DNA from: Psychroflexus lacisalsi
GTDB taxonomy: Bacteria; Bacteroidota; Bacteroidia; Flavobacteriales; Flavobacteriaceae
Assembly (NCBI RefSeq): GCF_020164495.1
Contig: NZ_JAIQYZ010000003.1
Location: forward strand, 186,001 to 250,000
DNA length: 64,000 nucleotides
Direction of reading: 5' to 3'
In this document: positions 18,301 to 25,916 of the stretch, piece after piece
Numbering within the stretch: position 1 is the stretch's first letter
Layout of the letters: the number at the start of each line of letters is the position of its first letter
Program-made: the position numbers and the translations under genes
The notes under the pieces: generated by a model
Databases searched by the model: none
What the model saw: only the letters and a program-made list of their open reading frames with translations
What the model was told of the DNA's origin: nothing

Positions 18301-19476
18301 ATGTCTAAAGATATTGTTATAGTAAGCGCTGCAAGAACACCTATTGGGAGTTTTCTTGGGAGCTTAGCTTCAATTCCTGCAACTAAGCTAGGAGAAATCG
18401 CTATAAAAGGTGCACTTTCAAAAATCAATCTAAAACCAGAGCTTGTTGATGAAGTACTTATGGGAAATGTGGTACAAGCCAATAATGGTCAGGCACCTGC
18501 AAGACAGGCAGCTATGGGAGCTGGAATTCCAGATACTGTCCCATGTACAACTATCAACAAAGTTTGTGCTAGTGGAATGAAAGCTGTATCACAAGCTGCA
18601 CAGGCGATTGCTGCAGGTGATGCAGAAATTATTGTTGCCGGTGGTATGGAAAACATGAGTATGATTCCTCATTACCTTCATCTAAGAAACGGTCAAAAAT
18701 TCGGACCAGCTCAAATGGTGGATGGATTACAACGCGATGGCCTTGTAGATGCATATGATAATAATGCCATGGGAACTTGTGCAGACCTTTGTGCTACAGA
18801 GCACGGAATTTCCAGAGAAGAACAGGATGAATTCGCAAAGGAATCATACAGAAGAAGTGCAGATGCATGGAAACAAGGTAAATTTGATGATGAAGTAGTT
18901 CCTGTCGAAATTCCTCAACGCCGTGGTGAACCTGTCATCATGAAGGAAGATGAAGAATTTAAAAATATTAAACTTGATAAAATAAGTAAACTAAGACCTG
19001 CTTTCAGTAAAGATGGTACGGCAACTGCAGCCAATTCTTCTACAATAAATGACGGTGCTGGAGCTGTTGTGTTAATGACTAAAGAAAAAGCTGAAGAGCT
19101 TGGACTTGAAATCTTAGCGACCATAAAAAGCTATGCAGATGCAGCTCAAGAACCTGAACGTTTTACGACTGCGCCGGCAAAAGCTTTACCTATTGCTCTT
19201 AAAAAAGCTAATCTTAAAAAAGAAGATATAGAGTATTTTGAGTTTAATGAAGCTTTCTCTGTTGTTGGAATTGCAAATACAAAACTTCTAGGTCTGGATA
19301 GTAAAAAGGTTAATATACACGGAGGCGCTGTTTCCTTAGGTCATCCCTTAGGTTGTTCTGGCGTTAGAATTCTTATCACGCTCATAAATATTATGAAGCA
19401 AAATAATGCTAAACTTGGCGCTGCAGCTATTTGTAATGGAGGTGGTGGCGCTTCTGCTATGATTTTAGAACGCTAA
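18301..19476 (+). CDS. Acetyl-CoA C-acetyltransferase (thiolase)
   Basis: A 391-residue type II thiolase that condenses two acetyl-CoA to acetoacetyl-CoA or runs the reverse reaction. The catalytic set is complete: nucleophile C89 in TINKVCASGMKAV, H348 in GHPLGCSG and acid/base C378 in ICNGGGGAS. The GGMENMSM motif is also typical. The length matches AtoB/PhaA-type biosynthetic thiolases rather than the longer FadA type. No other beta-oxidation gene is adjacent. It is followed 17 bases later by an NlpC/P60 gene on the same strand, so the two may share a transcript. Confidence 0.95.
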   Translation: MSKDIVIVSAARTPIGSFLGSLASIPATKLGEIAIKGALSKINLKPELVDEVLMGNVVQANNGQAPARQAAMGAGIPDTVPCTTINKVCASGMKAVSQAAQAIAAGDAEIIVAGGMENMSMIPHYLHLRNGQKFGPAQMVDGLQRDGLVDAYDNNAMGTCADLCATEHGISREEQDEFAKESYRRSADAWKQGKFDDEVVPVEIPQRRGEPVIMKEDEEFKNIKLDKISKLRPAFSKDGTATAANSSTINDGAGAVVLMTKEKAEELGLEILATIKSYADAAQEPERFTTAPAKALPIALKKANLKKEDIEYFEFNEAFSVVGIANTKLLGLDSKKVNIHGGAVSLGHPLGCSGVRILITLINIMKQNNAKLGAAAICNGGGGASAMILER

Positions 19477-19493
19477 TTTTTTAATCTGTCCAA

Positions 19494-20237
19494 ATGCTAT
19501 ACGGAATTTGTCCCCTAAGTGTTGTTCCTGTGAGAGCAGAAGCAAGCGACTCTTCAGAAATGGTTACTCAGCTACTTTATGGAGATCATTTTGAAGTGAT
19601 CGAAACACAACCTAAATGGATTAAAATTCGTATAGCTTTTGACGATTATGAAGGCTGGTTGGATAGAAAGCAGGCTTTTGAAATTGATCAAGAAAATTTC
19701 AAAAATCTCAATGAAAGGAATGAATATTCTACAGATTTGTTGAGTTTAATGACTACCGAGAATGGACAGTTAATGCCCGTTTGTATTGGGTCTTCAATTC
19801 ACTCCTCAACACTTCTAAAACATCAGTTTGATGGAGCCATTAATAATAATTACACAAAAAACCATTTAGTTGATACTGCCATGCTTTATCTGAATTCCCC
19901 CTATTTATGGGGTGGGAAATCACCATTCGGGATAGATTGCAGTGGATTTGTACAAATGGTTTACAAAATAAGTGGTATCCAATTACACCGAGATGCTTAT
20001 GAACAAGCCAAGCAAGGTCAGGCGCTTTCGTTTATCGAAGAAAGTGAACCGGGTGACCTTGCTTTTTTTGATAATGAAGAAGGGAAAATAATTCACGTGG
20101 GAATTATGATGAAGGATAATTATATTATTCACGCCCACGGACAAGTCCGAATTGATAGAATAGATCATTCTGGTATTTTCAATGTAGAAAGCGGTCGCTA
20201 TTCACACAACTTGAGGGTGATCAAGAAAATTGTTTAA
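19494..20237 (+). CDS. SH3-like / NlpC-P60 peptidoglycan peptidase
   Basis: A 247-residue cysteine peptidase. An SH3-like wall-binding domain occupies about residues 5-65 (VPVRAEASDSSEMVTQLLYG), and the NlpC/P60 domain about 120-247. The catalytic set is visible: C149 in GIDCSGFVQ, H201 in KIIHVGIM and the third residue H213 in IIHAHGQ. Enzymes of this type cut D-glutamyl-diaminopimelate or related bonds in peptidoglycan stems. No signal peptide is seen, so the protein may recycle muropeptides in the cytosol or be exported another way. Its stop shares TTAA with the convergent metallophosphoesterase gene. Confidence 0.92.
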   Translation: MLYGICPLSVVPVRAEASDSSEMVTQLLYGDHFEVIETQPKWIKIRIAFDDYEGWLDRKQAFEIDQENFKNLNERNEYSTDLLSLMTTENGQLMPVCIGSSIHSSTLLKHQFDGAINNNYTKNHLVDTAMLYLNSPYLWGGKSPFGIDCSGFVQMVYKISGIQLHRDAYEQAKQGQALSFIEESEPGDLAFFDNEEGKIIHVGIMMKDNYIIHAHGQVRIDRIDHSGIFNVESGRYSHNLRVIKKIV

Positions 20238-23200
20238 AACTTTGCTCCAAAACCGAAAGAAAACCAAAATCCATCCTCGCTATGGAAGAAGTTGAAAGTA
20301 CCCGTAAATAAATCGGCGCCATTCACCCAAAAACCTAAACCATAATTGTTTTTCCACTGGTTTGATTCTGGAACGTTTGACCACACTCTACCAACATCAA
20401 AGCCTGTAAATACTCCAAACTGAAGCGGAATAAAATTTGTTTTGATAGAATTGAAACTATGCCGTAAATCAATATTACCCACCAGACTTTCTCTTCCTAT
20501 AAATCGATCTCTTCTAAAACCTCTCAACCCATTTCTGGCTCCTAAAATTGCCCCCTGATAAAATTCATAATCATCATTAAAGATCAATTGAGAAGTAGCT
20601 TTGGTTCTTAATACCCATTTTTGGTCATTTGAAATAGCATTATAAAACTCCAAATGCGGATTCAGAAAAACAAAATGCTGATCTACGTCTGAGGTATTCA
20701 TTGTAGCTCCAAGTTCAACTTTGAAATCCATACCACGTCTTGGATTAAGGTCGTCATCGAAACTGTGATACTGATAAGACGATTGGTAAGAAACAAAGTT
20801 TTTTGAATCAAAAAATGACGGATTATTGCTGAGCAATTCATCACCGACTAAGTCTATAAACCTACCTTCCGTTCTTTCTACATCATAATTTTGAAAAGAA
20901 ACTTTATTTTCAAAAATACTACCATATTTTGAAGCTCTGCGAAGGCCCAATTCAAATTCGAATTTTCTAATTTTTACCCGATTAAAATTTTTGACGATAT
21001 CATTATCAAAATATTCAGAATCATTTCCGAAGCCAAAAAAGTTCCTGGCAAAATTTGGACTTGTATATTCCAAAGAAGTGAAAAGATTGTGCTTGCCTAG
21101 AACGTTGGCAAACTCACCTTCGTACCCAACATCGAAGCCTCCAGTTGCAGTATAAATACCAGCTTTTATATTATGCCTGTAAGTGAAGGGGTTTAATTGA
21201 AAACCATTATATCCGAGCGAGACTTGAGCTCCAAATAATAGTCCATCATCTGGATTAAAACCCAAACGCGGTAAAAACGAACTTATCCAATTGATACTCC
21301 TGTCTTTATCGAAGGTATTGACCACATAATTATCGGTTCTAATCACTCGACCTCCTTTTTTTTCTACTATTGAATTTTCTAAAGTTTTATGATCGTAAAC
21401 CCTGACTTTTTTTCCAGCTTTAAGAGCATAAGAATCATTATCATGACCACCGATGAGTCTAACTTTAATTTTCGCTGGATAATCTCCGGAAACAGTAAAT
21501 GTATCTTCATCATCTAGACCATAAATCCAGATTTCTTTGGTGTATTCTTCATCAAAAACTTTATCGACAATTGTGTTTTTGCGGTCACCTTTTATATCCC
21601 GCATAATTCTCACCCTTGTTTGTCCATTTTGCTGACGATAGACGTCTATGAAATCATCTTTATCTGTAGCCGTTAAAACAGAAACTTCACTTAAAATATC
21701 ATAATACTGATCAGCATAATTAACCAAATGACCCAATCTAGATTTGAAAATTGAAATGAGAGTCTTTGTTTTTTCCTTGTCGATTTCTTCTGGTAATTTA
21801 GAAAAGGCCTTTTGAATCACTTCATCAGTCAAATGCTCTTGAATATATTTAGCCTCTTTTACCCAATCCTCCTTAGCAGCATTTCTGATAATCATTCTGT
21901 CTAAACTCAGACCAGAAGTATTTAACCATTTTAGATTCTCAATGTCTCCAGTGTACGGTTGAAATTTTTTGGGAGCCGAACTTATTGTCCTCAGCACATT
22001 AAAAAATCCACCATCAAAATTGGCGAAGACCTGATCCCTATCTCGAGGAATAGGTTTAAAAATTCTATCTCCGTTTTCAAGTTCAAACTCGGACCAGCGC
22101 CATTGATCTTCATGCCTGTCCCAATCGCCTAAAAGCATATCAAACAATCGAGCCCTTAGATAGTTTGATTCATCGAGCTTATATTTTTCATCTCTTCTCA
22201 AGCGCTCTATCATGTCGGCAGTGCTTACAATATCATGATTGGGATTCCCAAAAACACCAGTACCCATCCAATGCTCTTCTGGACGTTCTTCTATCATATA
22301 TAACTGGTTACCATGTACTTGGTTAAATTTCCCCAACGCCTTTTGTTTGGGAATATATACCAATCGCGGGTTAGTGTGATATACTCCAATAGCATCAGAT
22401 AAATCTGGTACTGCCATGAATCCAAAAGGATGAGCAGCTGTCAAAAAATCAAGTAACGCTTCTTGAACTACAGTATCATCAAATTCATTGTATAGGTTTT
22501 TATCTGGATAGACGAACTGCTGAAGTAGTCTCACTGGATCTTTTTTCAGTTGCCTGATGTTGTATTCCCTGCCGTTTTCATCACTCAGTCTTAGAGAGTT
22601 GGTTTGCATTCCTCCGCCCATTCGCATTGGCTCCAAACCTCCGTATGCAGTATCTATCTTTAAAACAGGAACTGTAATCTGGCGAGTGTACAGGTCTCTG
22701 TAATGCTGGCCCCAGACACTTTCATAAAAACCTGTTCTATCGGTTTTCACGTCTTCATATACTGAAGTGGCAACTGTTTCTGGGAAATTTTCGGGAATAC
22801 TTTCTAGGTCAAAACTCCTTTCACCTTCATAAATTTCTTTTTGAAAAATGAGTTCAGGTTTATTCTTATCTGCAGAATAAAATTGAACCCACGAAGAGTC
22901 ATCTTCAAAAACATCAAACACTGCAAAACCATAGCCCGGATAAGCAAACTCTCCATCAAGCCCTAATTTGGCATAAGATTTTTTTGAACCAGATCCAGAA
23001 ACGATCTGCTTGATTAGATCATGCTCTATATATTGCAAGCTATGTTCGTGTCCTGATGCAAAAACCACTCTATTCCAGCGACTGGCTATTGCTGAAATTC
23101 GTTTGACCATAGATTGGTATTGATTGTTCTGCGTATCCTGAACTGAAACTCCTCCAGAAACCCTTATTAAAGTAGCCAGAGAAGCTAAGCCAGGTAAAGG

Positions 23201-23959
23201 AATTTTTCGTTGGGAAGGAAACAAATGCTTAGAAAATTCATAAGTTCCTCCATGAACTCCATTGGTATAAAGCGGGTGATGTAAGGCAACAAGCGTAGTT
23301 TTATTCTGATTTTTTTTCAATTCCGTTTCAAATTCCTCATAAAATTGATCGAGGGTTTTGATTTCATTGCAATTCCTATTGATCAGAGGATTTTGATCCC
23401 AGTTGGCAATAATCCACTGGGAGTCCAAAATAATAAGATGAACATCATCTGAAATATCCACAGATGATAGTCCGCATCCAGGTGTTGGAAGCCATGCCTC
23501 ATCTTGGTCTTTCAAAACTTTCTTGATTTGTTTTTCTTGATTCTCTAAAGACTGTATGCCTTCAGAATACCAATCGTGATTCCCTGGGATAAAATGAATG
23601 TCACCTTCAAAAAAAGTAAGGTTAGACGTTTGTCTGTCTATAATTTCTTTAGCTTGATTTCGGTTTTTCTCTCCTTTGCTTGGAAGACCTGCTGGGTAAA
23701 TATTATCTCCGAGAATGATGACCTTATCATTTTGTGTATCTAGAGGTCCCGCAAAGGCCTTAAAAGCTAAAATACCAGGTGGTGCCTCCTCTAGTTTTTC
23801 ATAACCTGTATCACCAATTAGATAGAATCGTTGAGAAAGTTTTTTGTCTGCGGGATAAGCTGTTGATTGAAATTTTTCTAAATTTTTATATTTAACTTCG
23901 TATGTTGCACATGCACTAAACATTAACCCAAATACGATGAGTACTAATTTGTTTTTCAT
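20234..23959 (-). CDS. Metallophosphoesterase / kinase-like / outer-membrane beta-barrel fusion
   Basis: A 1241-residue protein with a hydrophobic N-terminus ending at a possible lipobox (FSAC, C17). A calcineurin-like phosphoesterase spans about residues 43-340, with metal motifs IGDTG (49), GDNIYP (84-89), GNHDW (126-130) and GHEHS (about 305). A middle region at about 440-720 looks kinase-like: a glycine-rich GGGMQTNSLRL, a lysine-containing NIRQLKKDP, a catalytic-loop-like GDWDRHEDQW (D614, H616) and a DxD-type PRDRDQVF (D640, D642). The C-terminal about 360 residues form a BamA/D15-type barrel ending in a terminal phenylalanine (FGAKF). The phosphoesterase and barrel are clear; the kinase-like reading is inference. 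It probably acts at the outer membrane. The substrate is unknown. Confidence 0.88.
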   Translation of the reverse strand: MKNKLVLIVFGLMFSACATYEVKYKNLEKFQSTAYPADKKLSQRFYLIGDTGYEKLEEAPPGILAFKAFAGPLDTQNDKVIILGDNIYPAGLPSKGEKNRNQAKEIIDRQTSNLTFFEGDIHFIPGNHDWYSEGIQSLENQEKQIKKVLKDQDEAWLPTPGCGLSSVDISDDVHLIILDSQWIIANWDQNPLINRNCNEIKTLDQFYEEFETELKKNQNKTTLVALHHPLYTNGVHGGTYEFSKHLFPSQRKIPLPGLASLATLIRVSGGVSVQDTQNNQYQSMVKRISAIASRWNRVVFASGHEHSLQYIEHDLIKQIVSGSGSKKSYAKLGLDGEFAYPGYGFAVFDVFEDDSSWVQFYSADKNKPELIFQKEIYEGERSFDLESIPENFPETVATSVYEDVKTDRTGFYESVWGQHYRDLYTRQITVPVLKIDTAYGGLEPMRMGGGMQTNSLRLSDENGREYNIRQLKKDPVRLLQQFVYPDKNLYNEFDDTVVQEALLDFLTAAHPFGFMAVPDLSDAIGVYHTNPRLVYIPKQKALGKFNQVHGNQLYMIEERPEEHWMGTGVFGNPNHDIVSTADMIERLRRDEKYKLDESNYLRARLFDMLLGDWDRHEDQWRWSEFELENGDRIFKPIPRDRDQVFANFDGGFFNVLRTISSAPKKFQPYTGDIENLKWLNTSGLSLDRMIIRNAAKEDWVKEAKYIQEHLTDEVIQKAFSKLPEEIDKEKTKTLISIFKSRLGHLVNYADQYYDILSEVSVLTATDKDDFIDVYRQQNGQTRVRIMRDIKGDRKNTIVDKVFDEEYTKEIWIYGLDDEDTFTVSGDYPAKIKVRLIGGHDNDSYALKAGKKVRVYDHKTLENSIVEKKGGRVIRTDNYVVNTFDKDRSINWISSFLPRLGFNPDDGLLFGAQVSLGYNGFQLNPFTYRHNIKAGIYTATGGFDVGYEGEFANVLGKHNLFTSLEYTSPNFARNFFGFGNDSEYFDNDIVKNFNRVKIRKFEFELGLRRASKYGSIFENKVSFQNYDVERTEGRFIDLVGDELLSNNPSFFDSKNFVSYQSSYQYHSFDDDLNPRRGMDFKVELGATMNTSDVDQHFVFLNPHLEFYNAISNDQKWVLRTKATSQLIFNDDYEFYQGAILGARNGLRGFRRDRFIGRESLVGNIDLRHSFNSIKTNFIPLQFGVFTGFDVGRVWSNVPESNQWKNNYGLGFWVNGADLFTGTFNFFHSEDGFWFSFGFGAKF

Positions 23960-23998
23960 TTAAAATAATTTAATTGGTAGTCGATAAAATTCCAGAAA

Positions 23999-25180
23999 AT
24001 GACAGATCTCATTTCAAAAACTGAATCTTTTATACTTCAATTATTCAAAGATAAGTTATCTAATATATATGTGTATCACAATTTCAATCACACTAAAAGA
24101 GTTGTTGAAAGTGCTGAATATTTAGCTGAACAAAAAAATCTAAATGAAGAGGACAAACTCATACTTCTTCTTTCGGCTTGGTTACATGATACGGGTTATA
24201 CAATTTCTGAAAATCAACATGAAGAAGAAAGTAAACGTATAGCTGTGGATTTTCTGGAAGCTAATAATGTAGCTCAGGATATTATTAAATCTGTACAAAA
24301 AACAATTGGTGCAACCAAAATTGGTGCCCAGCCATCTTCTGAAATTGAAAAAATAATTAAAGATGCGGATTGCTCCCATTTTGCTAAAGGATATTTCAAA
24401 GAAGTGAGCGAACTTTTAAGGCAAGAATTGCGTTTACGCGGACAAGACTACAATGCCGATGAGTGGACGAATTTAAATATTGAAATGCTATCCTTTAAAC
24501 ATCAATATTATACAGATTATGCGGTGAAAAACTGGAGTGCTGCCAAACAAGAAAACCTCATCAATCTTATTGAAGAAAAAGAAAAAACTAAAAGAAAGAA
24601 AGAGAAGGACAAACTAAAAGCTAAGTATAAGGCTCAATATAAAAATGACAATCCTGAGAGAAGTATTCAAACGCTTTTCAGAACAACCTTAAGGAATCAC
24701 CTTAAACTAAGTGATATTGCAGATACAAAGGCAAACATTTTACTGTCTGTGAATGCTATCATTATATCTTTAGCATTGGCGAACATTATACCGAAGTTGG
24801 ACAATCCAAGCAATCAGCATTTGATGATCCCTACTTTGATTTTGATTTGTTTTAGTGTCGCCGCCATCATACTTTCCATTTTATCAACTAGACCAAATGT
24901 CACATCGGGGGAATTCACCAAAGAACAAGTTGAAAAAAGAGATGTCAACATCTTATTTTTTGGAAACTTTCATAAAATGACTTTCGAAAATTACTTATGG
25001 GGCGTAAAAGAAATTCTTAAAGACAAAGATTATGTTTACGAAGCTTTAGTAAAAGACCTTTATCTACTTGGTAAAGTTTTAGAAAGAAAATACAGATTAC
25101 TCAGAATTACTTACACTATATTTATGGCTGGTATTATCATATCTGTAGTCAGTTTTTTTATCGCTTTTTATATGATGTAA
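23999..25180 (+). CDS. HD domain protein fused to a Pycsar-effector (PycTM, DUF5706) membrane module
   Basis: A 393-residue protein. An HD domain occupies about residues 1-185: H31 in NFNHTKRVV, H63-D64 in WLHDTGYT and D122 in KDADCSH. A lysine-rich helical linker follows (about 192-217). The C-terminal part (about 225-393) begins LRNHLKLSDIADTKANILLS and has membrane helices at about 243-260, 272-293 and 372-392, matching the Pycsar effector family. In Pycsar phage defence such membrane effectors respond to cyclic CMP or UMP made by a partner cyclase. No cyclase gene is near, so a housekeeping role is equally possible. The HD domain could hydrolyse a nucleotide; this is inference. Confidence 0.85.
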   Translation: MTDLISKTESFILQLFKDKLSNIYVYHNFNHTKRVVESAEYLAEQKNLNEEDKLILLLSAWLHDTGYTISENQHEEESKRIAVDFLEANNVAQDIIKSVQKTIGATKIGAQPSSEIEKIIKDADCSHFAKGYFKEVSELLRQELRLRGQDYNADEWTNLNIEMLSFKHQYYTDYAVKNWSAAKQENLINLIEEKEKTKRKKEKDKLKAKYKAQYKNDNPERSIQTLFRTTLRNHLKLSDIADTKANILLSVNAIIISLALANIIPKLDNPSNQHLMIPTLILICFSVAAIILSILSTRPNVTSGEFTKEQVEKRDVNILFFGNFHKMTFENYLWGVKEILKDKDYVYEALVKDLYLLGKVLERKYRLLRITYTIFMAGIIISVVSFFIAFYMM

Positions 25181-25256
25181 CATCAACCAACTTGAATGGT
25201 TTACATCTTAATATTGAATACAGATTCGATTATTAATAATATCAAAAAAATTATAG

Positions 25257-25916
25257 ATGTATAAATTTACTATTGCTTTTATTACACTTTTATTAAGTAG
25301 CTCTGGATATTCTCAAGCTACTATTTCTGTAGGTATAAAAGCAGGAGTAAACTTCGCTTCTGCCACTGGAGATGCTTCAGATTCTAATTCGCAAATAGGA
25401 TATGACGAAGGCAGAACTGGTTTTCATGTTGGAGTTATTTCAGAATTATCAATTTCAAATAAATTTTCATTGCAAACAGAGTTATTGTACTCTCAAGTTG
25501 GAGCAAATTACTCTTATGATAACAGGCCAGCCGACGGAGCGAAAGTAGATTCTGATTTAAATTTAGATTACATCACCCTACCTATCCTTGCCAAATACTA
25601 CGTTTATAAGGGCTTAAGTCTTCTAGCTGGACCACAGCTTGGCTATATTGTAAATTCAGAGATTGAAAATGAGATATTAACTTCAGGGTTTCTAGTACCA
25701 GAAACTTTAAGAAATGAAACCATAGACATAAAAGATGACATTAATAATTTTGACTTTGGATTTGCTATAGGTTCTAGTTATGAATTGAATAATGGCTTAT
25801 TTATTCAAGCCAGATATGTCTTGGGATTATCTGAAATCCCTAAAAACGAAGAACAAACGATATCCACCGACCTAAAAAATGAAGTATTTCAAGTCTCACT
25901 CGGCTATAAGTTTTAA
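25257..25916 (+). CDS. Outer-membrane beta-barrel protein, PorT-like family
   Basis: A 219-residue protein with a signal peptide (ITLLLSSSGYSQ) and the short-barrel pattern of the PorT/OmpA-like family: VGIKAGVNFASATG at the start of the mature protein, FSLQTELLYSQVGANY, YITLPILAKYYVYKGLSLLAGPQLGY, and a terminal VSLGYKF ending in phenylalanine. This family is abundant in Bacteroidota, and most members have no assigned function. It lies 76 bases downstream of the HD-PycTM gene on the same strand. It ends on a TTAA shared with the convergent GAF gene. Confidence 0.88.
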   Translation: MYKFTIAFITLLLSSSGYSQATISVGIKAGVNFASATGDASDSNSQIGYDEGRTGFHVGVISELSISNKFSLQTELLYSQVGANYSYDNRPADGAKVDSDLNLDYITLPILAKYYVYKGLSLLAGPQLGYIVNSEIENEILTSGFLVPETLRNETIDIKDDINNFDFGFAIGSSYELNNGLFIQARYVLGLSEIPKNEEQTISTDLKNEVFQVSLGYKF

